Positions 27,022 to 35,935 of a DNA stretch of 64,000 nucleotides are shown one piece after another. This DNA comes from Roseobacter sp. GAI101 (GTDB lineage: Bacteria; Pseudomonadota; Alphaproteobacteria; Rhodobacterales; Rhodobacteraceae), in the NCBI RefSeq assembly GCF_000156335.1, contig NZ_DS999215.1, positions 112,598 through 176,597 of the forward strand. The letters run 5' to 3'. Position 1 is the first letter of the stretch; the number at the start of each line of letters is the position of its first letter. The position numbers and the translations under genes were made by a program. Under the pieces are notes generated by a model. It was not told the DNA's origin. It was given only the letters and a program-made list of their open reading frames with translations, and did no database searches.

Positions 27022-27937
27022 CCGACGGATTCCAACGTTGTAAAAGGTGATCGGGGTCCATCCCCGCCAGCAACTGCGCCATACGCACCGCGCGGTACAT
27101 CCGGATCCTGCAAAGCGCGCCAAACGCCAGCAAGCGGTTGCGCAGCCCGTTGATCCGTTCGGAGCTGGCAATGCGCGGCACTTCGGCAAGGGGCGACGGG
27201 ATCAATGCTGCCGCTTTCAGCGCCCATTTCACGCGTCCCCATTTGCTGCGATGGGCGATCTGGTCATGCGCCAGTTGCCGATCCCATTTGGCCTGCAACG
27301 CGGCAAAAGACCTGCGCGCCGGATGAAATACAACCAGATCAGGCACATATTTAATGACATATCCAAGCCCACTGGCCCGTTGGCCCCAATCACGATCCTC
27401 GGCCACATGCAGCCCGCGGAATACGCCAACGGCGTCAAACACAGCACGGCGCACCACCATATTGCCGGTTCCGGTAAAACCTTCGCGGGCGATGTAACGG
27501 TCCATCCGGTAGGCGAAAACGCTTTCATATGCCTCAAGCGCGGTCAGCCGTGCGGGATTGTCAGGGGCAATCCGAACGTTTCCGCCGATAATCTGCGCCT
27601 TGTCATTCCGCATCTGGCGTTCTGCCACCCACAGCCAATCGGGATCGGCGATGCAATCCGCGTCGATAAAGGCCAGCACATCGCCCCGCGCTCGTGCAAC
27701 ACCAAGGTTGCGCGCCAGCCCCGGACCCGCAAGCGGCTGGTGCAGCAAGATCGCTGATCCGTTTGCGGCACAGATGCTTTCCGGCAGCCGTGCAGACCCG
27801 TTATCGACGACAATCACCTCGTCCGGAGGCCTGCGCCCGGCGCGCAGCGAGGCCAGACAGCGGCGCAACTGGTCGGGCTGGTTCAAATGTGGGATCACCA
27901 CGGAAATGCGTAGGGGCACAGGGGGCTGAATGTTCAT
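27011..27937 (-). CDS. Family 2 glycosyltransferase
   Basis: This 308-residue GT-A fold enzyme has the N-terminal ISVVIPHLNQPDQLRRCL nucleotide-sugar domain, then DNGSA, the DxD-like motif FIDADCIADPDW for metal and nucleotide binding, and the acceptor-side motif VAEDRDWGQRA (ED). It adds a sugar to the growing repeat unit on the cytoplasmic face. It is the first gene of the minus-strand operon that continues to the acyltransferase. An AT-rich stretch at 27938-27990 upstream (TAAAATGCCAATTAGG onward) probably holds the promoter. Confidence 0.9.
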   Translation of the reverse strand: MNIQPPVPLRISVVIPHLNQPDQLRRCLASLRAGRRPPDEVIVVDNGSARLPESICAANGSAILLHQPLAGPGLARNLGVARARGDVLAFIDADCIADPDWLWVAERQMRNDKAQIIGGNVRIAPDNPARLTALEAYESVFAYRMDRYIAREGFTGTGNMVVRRAVFDAVGVFRGLHVAEDRDWGQRASGLGYVIKYVPDLVVFHPARRSFAALQAKWDRQLAHDQIAHRSKWGRVKWALKAAALIPSPLAEVPRIASSERINGLRNRLLAFGALCRIRMYRAVRMAQLLAGMDPDHLLQRWNPSDAH

Positions 27938-28005
27938 GAACCCTTAAAATGCCAATTAGGTAAATTTTTTCCTAATTTTACCGCTTCAATCCGGTGAACC
28001 CTGCT

Positions 28006-29325
28006 CTATTCACGAAACCCACGCCGCAGATGTGTGGTGATGGGCTCCGTCAAGTAGCTTAGCACCGTGCGTTCCTGGGTTTCCAAGAATGCCTCAACCG
28101 GCATACCGGGCAAAAGATGCGCGGTTTCGGGAAGACGGGACAGTTCCTTTTGCGGCACCTCAAGAGAGACGCGGTAGAACGACTGGCCCGACTGGCGATC
28201 GTCGACCGCCTCGGGGGAAATCGCGCGCACATGGCCGACAAGTTTCGGGGTCGTCTGCTGATCAAACGCGCTGAATACGACTTGGGCGCGCTGGTTTGGC
28301 CGCACCCGGTCGATGGACTGGGGGGGCACCCGCACCTCGAACTCATACCCGGCGTTCTGCGGTACGATGTCCAGCAAGGTGCCGCCCGGCGCGATGACCC
28401 CACCAAGGGTCGTCACTTGCAACTCGTGGACCACCCCATCAGACGGCGCGCGAATATCCGTACGCTCAAGCTGGGCCTGTCGCGTTACAATAGACAGCGC
28501 CAGTTCTTCGATCTCGAGGGTCACATCACGCAGATCGGTTACCACCTGTTCCTGAAAGCGCCGTTCCTCCTGAAGCGAATCGCGTGTGATTTCGCGCGCC
28601 CGGTTTCCAAGTGCTGCCAGTTCGGCCTGCCGCCCGGCAAGTTCCCCCCGCAGGGCCGCGTGGGCGCGTTAGGTGTCGGACAGTTGCTGCCGTCGGGCCA
28701 GCCCCTTGCCCTCCAGCGACCTAAGGCTTTCAAGGTCAAGCGCGAGGTAGATTAACTGCTGTTCTATCGCGTTGATCTGGTCGGAGACGCCGCGCTGCTG
28801 CGTCTTGATATCCTCCACGCTGCCAGCAGCTTGAGCGCGTCCACCACGGCGCATTTCAGCACGGGCGGCAAAGATTGCACGCTGGCCTGCTTCGGCCTTG
28901 GTCATGTCAAGATTCAGCGTGCGGATGGTGCCTGACAGATCGGCATACTCAAACGCCAGTGTCGCGTCCCCTGCCCTTTCAGCCTCAAGCCGGGCACGCA
29001 GGGCAAGCGCCGCAGCAAGACGGCTGCGCGCCATATCAAGGTTGATTTGCAGCAGCGTCGGGTCCAGCCGCGCCAGAATTTGCCCCGCCTGCACCGCATC
29101 CCCGTTCGCGACCGCAAGATCCGCGATCACCCCGCCGTCCAGGCTTTGTACCGTTTTCGGCTTTCCGGCGACGTCAATCTGGCCGTGTGCGGCAACGGCA
29201 CCGCTGATCCGCGTCGTCGCGGCCCACCCGCCAAGCACGGCGACAAGGATCGCCGCCCCCAGACCACCAGCCAGAAAAAGACGGCCAAGATCGGTCTGAG
29301 GGCGCAGGGGAACATTGGCAGTCAT
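28006..29325 (-). pseudogene. HlyD/PrtE-type type I secretion adaptor, interrupted by TAA
   Basis: The reading frame encodes a complete membrane fusion protein of about 439 residues: a short cytoplasmic N-terminus, one membrane helix (about 12-35), a lipoyl half-motif with GAVAAHGQID, a long coiled-coil hairpin, the second lipoyl half (RTDIRAPSDGVV) and a beta-barrel domain to the C-terminus. A TAA at 28671-28669 (codon 219) splits it. The downstream part is open in the same frame, and the residues across the stop (LSDT, stop, RAHAALRGELAG) read as continuous family sequence, so a single GAA to TAA change is the simplest cause. The downstream 179-codon piece has GTG codons but no clear ribosome site. 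It would partner the exporter at 15923-17713. Confidence 0.85.
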
Positions 29326-29817
29326 AGTCGTTTCCTTTACTCAACCAGGGCCCTCAAACAAAGAAAACCCTTACAAATGAGCATCGTCAGAGAGATGTGG
29401 CAGCTTAAAGGCAGCAACGGGTCAAATACGTGCCGCGCGTGGGCGGTACAGGGATCGCCGAACGCAGTGCCTTTGAGTAAATCAGAAGGGATTTTAGAGG
29501 GAAAATGGCCGTGTCGTCTGCGTATTTAGTATATTATTACTGTTCAATATCAGTGGCTTGCTAGATTTTCGGCAGCCTCGCATGCTTTTTATTGATGTAC
29601 GATCGTCCCCCTGAAATTCTGACTATTAATTCTGTCTTGGGCAGCAGGAAACCTGTCGCCATAATCCGGCGAATTTTAGCAAAATTAAGGCAACAGGCCC
29701 TTTGCCACCGTCCAATCACAAGTTTGATTTCGCGCATGGGTTGCGTTAATATTGTCTTGAAATAAAGCTGCCTGTTCACCTTGCTTGAACACTCAAAGCC
29801 CAAAGGGACAACCACAC
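29326..29817. other. Intergenic, AT-rich, no gene recognised
   Basis: This 490-bp gap is distinctly AT-rich around 29510-29650. Open frames on the minus strand (29561-29815) have no family resemblance and poor codon structure. It probably holds promoters for the flanking divergent genes. Confidence 0.4.
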
Positions 29818-30048
29818 ATGCTCGTCATCTGTTTGATTGCCGGTCTCTTGACGGGCCTTGCCAGCGCCCTTGTTGCGTTCATTGCAGGCTATGGGGTCGC
29901 AGGTGTCGTCGGTTTTTATACCCTCGGCGGTGCCTTGGGGCTTTGCATCTGTGCCGGCGCGTCTGTCGCACTGCGCCGCAGCAATCGCGACCCATCGCAC
30001 GCACCACAAAACCGCACCAGACAAAGAGCTCAAGAAAACGACCACTAG
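29818..30048 (+). CDS. Small hydrophobic membrane protein
   Basis: This 76-residue protein has two hydrophobic segments (about 1-25 and 28-55, with GYGVAGVVGFYTLGGALG between) and a basic, Asn/Gln-rich tail (SNRDPSHAPQNRTRQR). The ATG at 29818 follows an AAGGGA site 9 bp away; an upstream in-frame TTG is less convincing. It resembles small membrane proteins often annotated as hypothetical in Rhodobacteraceae. I cannot assign a function. Confidence 0.55.
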   Translation: MLVICLIAGLLTGLASALVAFIAGYGVAGVVGFYTLGGALGLCICAGASVALRRSNRDPSHAPQNRTRQRAQENDH

Positions 30049-30241
30049 CTCTGGTTGGGTACAACGCAATCAACGCAGAAAAACCGTCTAGTCCTTTTGG
30101 TCCAGTGTCGCCAGATTTTTCGTTGAATGGCATCAGAGTGTTGCAGCTTGAATCCGCCCCGTATCACCCCTCTGCATCTGCGCAGGTTAAAGTGACAAAA
30201 CCCTGATAAGGGGTGGCAGGCCGCTAGTTATATCAAGATTG

Positions 30242-30268
30242 AAAAAGCCGGCCACGCGAATGGCCGGC
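30242..30268 (-). terminator. Terminator of the pot operon
   Basis: On the minus strand GCCGGCCA (30268-30261) pairs with TGGCCGGC (30254-30247) over a 6-nt loop and is followed by five T residues (A-run at 30242-30246 on the plus strand). It lies about 20 bp beyond the potD-type stop, a good intrinsic terminator. Confidence 0.8.
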
Positions 30269-30289
30269 CCCAATCCCCCGCGCGCGGGG

Positions 30290-31309
30290 TTACTTTTGCA
30301 GTTCCGTCCAGATCGCGGTGTAGTATTCCAGCGACTTGGCCGAACAGGTTGGCAAGAACTCACCCGCCTCTGCCAATTCTGGCGGGATATTGACCATGGG
30401 CGACGTCTTCATCACTTCGTCCATGAATTCCTCGGAACCTTCGATGCCGTTGGCATAGCGTGCGTAGCCCGAAATCAGCGCGGCGTTTTCCGGCACCATG
30501 ATGAAATCGATGAACTTGTACGCTTCGTCCACGTTCTGTGCATCCGACAGCAGCGCGACGGAGTCCATGAACAGCGGGTAGCCTTCCTTGGGATAACCGA
30601 ACTGCACCTTGTCGTTCTTGAGGTTGGCGCGGAACACCGCCCCGTTCCAGTAGACCGAAGCCATGGTATCATTGGCCGCCAGCTTTTCGGTCATGCCGTA
30701 GTCCATCGACTGCCAGTTCGGCTTGGCTGCGATCAGCGCATCGCGCGCCGCCTTCAGCTCCTCCGGATTCTCCGAGCACGGCTCGCCGCCAACATACCAT
30801 AGCGCGAGCGACATAATGTCATTCATCTCGGGCGTGACGTTGACCTTGCCCTTCAACTCTTCGGGCGTGTCGAGGAAGATCGCACTGGTGTTGATGTCGC
30901 CGGAATAGGCGTCGGAATTGACCGCGATGCCAGTCGCGCCGATCTGCCACGGAACTGAGAACTTGCGGCCAGGATCGAAGGGAACATCGACCCACTGTTT
31001 GGCGATATTGCCGTGGTTGGGCAGCTTGGACATGTCCAGCTCGGCGATCAGGCCCTTCTCGCGCCAGATCGGGATGTAGTTGGCCGACGGCACCACAAGG
31101 TCGTAGCCGTGGCCGCCCGCTTCGACCTTGGCCAATGCGGTATCGTTGGAATCGTAATCCGTGACCGTGACCTTGATACCGGTCTCTTCCTCGAACTTGG
31201 TCAGCAGTTCGGGCGATGTATAGTCACCCCAGTTGAACAGCTGCAATTCGCCCTCGGCCTGCGCCGCGCCGGTCCAGAGAATGGCCACGGTTGTCAGTAA
31301 TTTCTTCAT
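30290..31309 (-). CDS. potD: Spermidine/putrescine-type ABC transporter, periplasmic binding protein
   Basis: This 339-residue protein begins with a Sec signal peptide (KKLLTTVAILWTGAAQAEG) and then the PotD/PotF-type fold, with LFNWGDYTSPELLTKFE as the typical N-terminal strand. The binding-site region includes Trp and Asp/Glu residues, but the specific polyamine cannot be read off. It is the last gene of a four-gene minus-strand pot operon ending at a good terminator. The proximity of an acetylpolyamine amidohydrolase-like gene at 39913 supports polyamine or related amine uptake. Confidence 0.9.
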   Translation of the reverse strand: MKKLLTTVAILWTGAAQAEGELQLFNWGDYTSPELLTKFEEETGIKVTVTDYDSNDTALAKVEAGGHGYDLVVPSANYIPIWREKGLIAELDMSKLPNHGNIAKQWVDVPFDPGRKFSVPWQIGATGIAVNSDAYSGDINTSAIFLDTPEELKGKVNVTPEMNDIMSLALWYVGGEPCSENPEELKAARDALIAAKPNWQSMDYGMTEKLAANDTMASVYWNGAVFRANLKNDKVQFGYPKEGYPLFMDSVALLSDAQNVDEAYKFIDFIMVPENAALISGYARYANGIEGSEEFMDEVMKTSPMVNIPPELAEAGEFLPTCSAKSLEYYTAIWTELQK

Positions 31310-31340
31310 GGTTTTACTCCTTGTTGGTTTCTTGTCGTTG

Positions 31341-32144
31341 TCAGGTTCGTTTGCGTGTCAGCAGGAAGAACGCGGTTAGCAGGACCACGGTCAACAGCAA
31401 CAGCAGGGTCGAGATCGCGTTGACCTCGGCACTGACCGATCGCCGGATCTGCGCGAGCATATATGTGGGCAGCGTATCCTGCCCTGCGGATTTTACAAAC
31501 AATGTGATGACCACATCGTCGAGTGATGTGACGAAGGCGAGCATCAGCCCCGCGATGGCACCCGGCATTACCAGCGGCAGCGTTACGTACCGAAACGTTT
31601 GCCACGGCGTCGCGTAGAGGTCGGAAGCCGCGGTTTCCAGCGACAAGTCCATGCCCTCAAGACGCGCACGGATCGGGAGGTAGGCGAAAGGCGTGCAAAA
31701 GGCCGCGTGGGCCAGGATCAGGTAGCCCAGTCCCTGATAGCCCGTTGCGACCTTGATCGAGGAAAAGAACACCAGCAGTGCAACGCCGGTGACGATTTCC
31801 GGCACCATCAGCGGCTGATTGATCATCAGATAGACAAAGCTTTGTCCCTTGCTTGATTGCCGCCGCGTCGTGCCGAGCGCCGCCATCGTGGCGACTGTGG
31901 TGGCAATCAGCGACGCTGCCGTAGCGATCGTGAGCGAGCGGAAGGTGACCTCCTTGACCTTCTCGTTCTGCCAGGCCTCGGGGTACCAGCGAAACGAAAA
32001 TCCCTCCCAGACTGCAACGCTGTCACCGGAGTTGAACGAAAATATCACGAGCATCGCGATTGGCAGGTAGAGCATGACAAATACGGTCACGGCAATCGCC
32101 GCAAAACCCGGTAGACGCGATATCGAGAAGGTACGATCAGCCAT
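31341..32144 (-). CDS. potC: Polyamine-type ABC transporter permease (PotC-like)
   Basis: This 267-residue inner-membrane protein has about six helices and the coupling EAA-type loop (ETAASDLYATPWQTFRYVTLP) for docking to the ATPase. The ATG at 32144 is chosen because it overlaps the PotB stop by 8 bp; upstream codons in the frame are not membrane-like. It pairs with the PotB-like permease to form the pore for the substrate delivered by the PotD-like protein. Confidence 0.9.
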   Translation of the reverse strand: MADRTFSISRLPGFAAIAVTVFVMLYLPIAMLVIFSFNSGDSVAVWEGFSFRWYPEAWQNEKVKEVTFRSLTIATAASLIATTVATMAALGTTRRQSSKGQSFVYLMINQPLMVPEIVTGVALLVFFSSIKVATGYQGLGYLILAHAAFCTPFAYLPIRARLEGMDLSLETAASDLYATPWQTFRYVTLPLVMPGAIAGLMLAFVTSLDDVVITLFVKSAGQDTLPTYMLAQIRRSVSAEVNAISTLLLLLTVVLLTAFFLLTRKRT

Positions 32145-33051
32145 TTGATTTGTCCTGACTGCCGGTGGCGAAGCGGATGTAGACAATCAGTGCCACGCTG
32201 ACGACCACCAGCAGCACGACCGACAGCGCTGCCCCGAGGGGCCAGTTGCGCCCCTGCCCAAACTGCAATTCGATAAAGTTCCCGATCATCATGTTGCGCC
32301 CGCCGCCCAGGATGCGCGGCGTGACATAGGCTCCGAGCGCAGGAATGAACACGAGGATGGAGCCCGAGATGATCCCGGGCTTGACCACCGGCACGATGAC
32401 ATGGCGCAGCAACTGCCAGCGGCTGGCATAGAGATCGTAGCCGGCCTGAAGCAGGCGCATGTCAAACCGGTCAATGGCGGCAAATAGCGGCAGCACCATC
32501 AGCGGCAGGTAGACATAGGTCATGCCAATGAAAACAGCGAAATCGGTATAGAGCATGACGATAGGCGTCTTGATCGCCCCGGTCCAAAGCAGGAAGGTGT
32601 TCAGGAACCCTTCGTTGCGAATGATCTGGTTGATTGCGAATGTCCTGATCAGAAGGTTGGTCCAGAACGGAATGGTGATCAGGAACAGCAACGCCGTGCG
32701 CATGCCTGGATTACGGGTGGCGATAAACCACGCCGTCGGAAAGCCAACAATAAAGGCAAACACCGTCGTCAGCAGGGCCAACTTGAACGACCGCCAGAAG
32801 ATCGTCAGATGTGCATCCGCAAACCCCAGCGTGCCATCGAAGATATCGCGGGTCATTATGACATTGAACCACGCCTTGAAGGACAGCACCCACTCCACGT
32901 TGCCATACTGCCCCGCCTCGAGGAACGAATAGAGCAACATGATCAACAGTGGCCCGGACGCCCCGACTGCCAGCAATACCAGCGCAGGTGCCGACAGCAG
33001 CCACCCGCGCCGGACCTCGGTCCGCGCCTTTGGGTCTACGGGGTCAATCAC
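32137..33051 (-). CDS. potB: Polyamine-type ABC transporter permease (PotB-like)
   Basis: This 304-residue permease has six helices and the EAA loop (LQAGYDLYASRWQLLRHVIVP). The start is GTG at 33051, whose GTGA overlaps the PotA stop; the frame is open further upstream but reads into potA antisense-free sequence with no ribosome site, so the short form is preferred. It forms the heterodimeric pore with PotC. Confidence 0.9.
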   Translation of the reverse strand: MIDPVDPKARTEVRRGWLLSAPALVLLAVGASGPLLIMLLYSFLEAGQYGNVEWVLSFKAWFNVIMTRDIFDGTLGFADAHLTIFWRSFKLALLTTVFAFIVGFPTAWFIATRNPGMRTALLFLITIPFWTNLLIRTFAINQIIRNEGFLNTFLLWTGAIKTPIVMLYTDFAVFIGMTYVYLPLMVLPLFAAIDRFDMRLLQAGYDLYASRWQLLRHVIVPVVKPGIISGSILVFIPALGAYVTPRILGGGRNMMIGNFIELQFGQGRNWPLGAALSVVLLVVVSVALIVYIRFATGSQDKSNG

Positions 33052-34127
33052 ACGGCCTCCGGCAGCACGATCAACGCACCGGGCTCGAACTTTAACGCGA
33101 TCTCGGCACCGGGGTGCAGTCCAACGTTGCCCGAGACCGGGCTTTGCAAGCGGATCGTGATCTCGGTCCCGTCCGCCAGTGCCACGACGCAATGGGTATC
33201 GGTACCGAAATAGACCGTATCGCGTACCGTGGCTGGGATGCCATCGGCGGTGTTATCTGAAATGCGGATCTGTTCGGGGCGGATCGCCGCCGTCACATGA
33301 CCATTGGCCTGGGGGGTGTGCCCCGTCTCTACCGGCATGCGCGGACCCGCGTCGAGAACCAGCGTCCCGCCGTCCAGCGTGCCGGACAAGAAATTCGACT
33401 CTCCGATGAACGATGCAACAAAACGGTTGGCAGGGCGCGTATAGATGGTGCGGGGATCGCCCACTTGGAGCAGTTCGCCCGCCTGCATCACACCGATCCG
33501 GTCAGACATGGTCAGCGCCTCTTCCTGATCGTGGGTGACAAATATGAAGGTGATCCCGGTTTCGACCTGCAAGCGCTTGAGTTCGATCTGCATTTCCTTG
33601 CGCAATTTGAGGTCTAGCGCAGAGAGAGGTTCATCCAGCAGCAGCACCTTGGGTCCCGGGGCCAGCGCCCGAGCCAGGGCCACGCGCTGCTGTTGCCCGC
33701 CGGACAATTGTCCCGGCTTGCGATCCGCCATTTGTTCCAGCCGCACCAGCGCCAGCATCCGCTGCACGGTATCTGACACTTCCGCCTTTGATCGGCCCAG
33801 CATCTTGAGGCCGAAGCCAATGTTTTCAGCCACGCTGAGGTGGGGAAAAAGCGCATATGACTGGAACACCGTATTCACGGGGCGGATGTTCGGCGGGTCA
33901 TAGGTGATGTCCATACCGTCCAGCAGGATCTGGCCGCGGGTCGGGCTTTCGAAGCCCGCTATCAGCTTGAGCAGCGTCGTCTTGCCACAACCAGACGGCC
34001 CCAGCAGCGTAAAGAACTCCCCGTTGCGTATCAACAGCGAGACACCGCCAAGCGCTGTGACCGTGCCCTCCCCTTGACCGTAGACCTTATGCACTTCGCG
34101 CGCCTGGACGGCGATTTTTTCGTTCAC
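33048..34127 (-). CDS. potA: Polyamine-type ABC transporter ATPase (PotA-like)
   Basis: This 359-residue ATPase shows Walker A GPSGCGKTT, Q-loop, signature LSGGQQQRVALARAL, Walker B VLLLDEPLSALD, H-loop FVTHDQ, and a C-terminal TOBE regulatory domain (about 245-355). It drives the PotBC pore. The GTG at 34127 is the start, with GGAGG six bases upstream; an open frame continues to 34319 but without family resemblance. It is first in the operon potABCD. The whole operon and the amine catabolism genes at 34604-40941 run in the same direction. Confidence 0.93.
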   Translation of the reverse strand: MNEKIAVQAREVHKVYGQGEGTVTALGGVSLLIRNGEFFTLLGPSGCGKTTLLKLIAGFESPTRGQILLDGMDITYDPPNIRPVNTVFQSYALFPHLSVAENIGFGLKMLGRSKAEVSDTVQRMLALVRLEQMADRKPGQLSGGQQQRVALARALAPGPKVLLLDEPLSALDLKLRKEMQIELKRLQVETGITFIFVTHDQEEALTMSDRIGVMQAGELLQVGDPRTIYTRPANRFVASFIGESNFLSGTLDGGTLVLDAGPRMPVETGHTPQANGHVTAAIRPEQIRISDNTADGIPATVRDTVYFGTDTHCVVALADGTEITIRLQSPVSGNVGLHPGAEIALKFEPGALIVLPEAV

Positions 34128-34603
34128 GACTGACCTCCGGATTATCAACCAACAGAGCCAAGTCTCCATCCGATTGCAAGGGGTTAATGTGCTGAAGCGG
34201 TAGCCCTTCCTAAAACCAAGGAGATTCGGAAGGGGCTTGTTGCACGGAAGCTGAATTGGTTGGCACCTGCCCTGCCCGTGACGGATTTCAGGCGGTGCGT
34301 TCAAAATCAAATCTTCCATCGCCCCGTCCGTGTTTCGCTGCGGCTCCGCTTATCGTGGGCCGATGCCCCCTTTGGGAAGCCAGCCAACCAAGCGACCGTA
34401 TCTGCAATCGCGACCGCTCGAGCTTCGTAAGAACCTCAATGCTGGATTACCATACTGACCGCGCGCGCACCGCTGGCGGTGAACCATTTCGCGCTCTGCC
34501 AGAACCACCCTCCCAACTTAAGTTGATGGTCTTCGACAAACCCCGAACGTTTCACGGCCAAAATTGAAAGAACCAAGAAGGCCGATTTCATTGCGCGACG
34601 TGC
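34128..34603. other. Intergenic region between pot operon and amine catabolism genes
   Basis: This 476-bp stretch has no protein I can support. An imperfect hairpin (AGCCCTTCC at 34202 with GGAAGGGGCT at 34228) occurs upstream of potA. The pot promoter must lie here. A plus-strand open frame (34256-34567) has no family resemblance. Confidence 0.4.
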
Positions 34604-35929
34604 CTATCCTAACTCGGACGCAGAAAAGGCGGTTTCGACGGCATCTAAAAACAGCTGCGCCTCGTTCAGGTCCAACACGAGTGGTGGTCGGATCTTGAGG
34701 ATATTCGCACCTGGACCTGTCGCGCTGATAAGAACGCTGTTTTCGCGCAAATGATTGACAATGAAACTTGCGCGCCCGGCGTCCGGGATGTTTTCTTGGC
34801 GTTCGCTCACGCATTCGACTGCCAGAAAGAGCCCTGCGCCGCGCACATCACCGATGGCCGCGTGGCGTGACGCAGTGTCTTTTAAACCGTCTTTAAGAAA
34901 GGCACCGGTGCTCAATGCGTTGGCCTGCAGTGCTTCATCCTCGATCACGTCCAGAACCGCCATTCCCGCGGCGGCGGCAACCGGGTTGCCACCGAACGTG
35001 TTGAAATAACGCGCGTTGTTCCCAAAGTCTTTGACAAGCTCAGGGCGCATCGCAACGCCCGACAGCGGAAAACCGTTGCCCATCGGCTTGCCCATGGTGA
35101 CCATATCAGGCACGAGCCCGTGCCTTTGGAATCCCCAAAAGGCATCGCCCGTACGCGCAAAGCCGGGCTGCACTTCGTCAGCGATAAAGATACCGCCTTC
35201 GGCGTGGATAAGATCAACGGCTTGGCGCAGGAAACCTGCCGGGTCGGGATAAAGCCCGTCGCTTGAAAAGATAGTGTCGACGATGAGCGCAGCCGGTTCG
35301 ATCCCGTCTGCACGCATTTCTGCAATCGCTTTGCCCAAATCGGCCGCAAGCTTAACTCCTTGGTCTTCGGGTGACATCCGAAGCGTGTCGGGGCCATCAA
35401 TCAGCCGAATGCGCTTCCCGCGCGGTGTGAATGCGCCCAGAGAGGGCGAAAGTTCTGCCACCGCTTCGGTCAGACCGTGATACGCAAGCCGCGTGACGAT
35501 AACGCCCTGCCGCTTTGTGTAGCTGCGCGCGATCCTCAGGGCGATGTCGTTCGCCTCTGACCCGGTGCAGGTGAACATGACATGCCCCAAGGCATCGGGC
35601 ATCGTCGCAAGGAGCCGTTCGGCATAGGCGACCACACCCTCATGCAGATAGCGGGTATGGGTGTTCAACACGCCAAGCTGTTCCGAGATGGCCTGCACGA
35701 CCCGAGGATGGCAATGCCCGACAGATGCCACGTTGTTGTAGGCATCGAGATATTTTTTGCCTCTCTTGTCCCACAGCCAAACACCTTCGCCCCGCACGAT
35801 ATGCAACGGTTTCTCGTAAAAAAGCCGATAGGCCGGACCAAGCGCTTGGGCGCGGCGTTCGATCAGCGCCTTGTCGTCAGGGTCCAGGTCGCCCGCATTG
35901 GCGTTATCATATGCGTTGATCATGGTCAT
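34604..35929 (-). CDS. Class III PLP enzyme, AGXT2L/amino-alcohol phospholyase-like
   Basis: This 441-residue PLP enzyme of the class III aminotransferase fold has the Schiff-base Lys281 in VTMGKPMGNG and the PLP phosphate motif CTGSEANDIAL (121-131). The N-terminal pattern YLDAYNNVASVGHCHPRV with NTHTRYLHE matches the AGXT2L branch, whose characterised members are ethanolamine-phosphate and 5-phosphohydroxylysine phospho-lyases rather than true transaminases. The next gene upstream is an APH-fold kinase, and the two activities occur fused in some bacteria, so a kinase followed by phosphate elimination is likely. Ordinary aminotransferase activity remains possible. It ends an operon that starts at 40941. 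Confidence 0.85.
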   Translation of the reverse strand: MTMINAYDNANAGDLDPDDKALIERRAQALGPAYRLFYEKPLHIVRGEGVWLWDKRGKKYLDAYNNVASVGHCHPRVVQAISEQLGVLNTHTRYLHEGVVAYAERLLATMPDALGHVMFTCTGSEANDIALRIARSYTKRQGVIVTRLAYHGLTEAVAELSPSLGAFTPRGKRIRLIDGPDTLRMSPEDQGVKLAADLGKAIAEMRADGIEPAALIVDTIFSSDGLYPDPAGFLRQAVDLIHAEGGIFIADEVQPGFARTGDAFWGFQRHGLVPDMVTMGKPMGNGFPLSGVAMRPELVKDFGNNARYFNTFGGNPVAAAAGMAVLDVIEDEALQANALSTGAFLKDGLKDTASRHAAIGDVRGAGLFLAVECVSERQENIPDAGRASFIVNHLRENSVLISATGPGANILKIRPPLVLDLNEAQLFLDAVETAFSASELG

Positions 35930-35935
35930 GGGTGC

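Noticed and set aside
29561..29815. 84-codon minus-strand ORF
   Set aside because: It sits in AT-rich DNA with no ribosome site and no recognisable sequence, and overlaps the upstream region of a more plausible gene.
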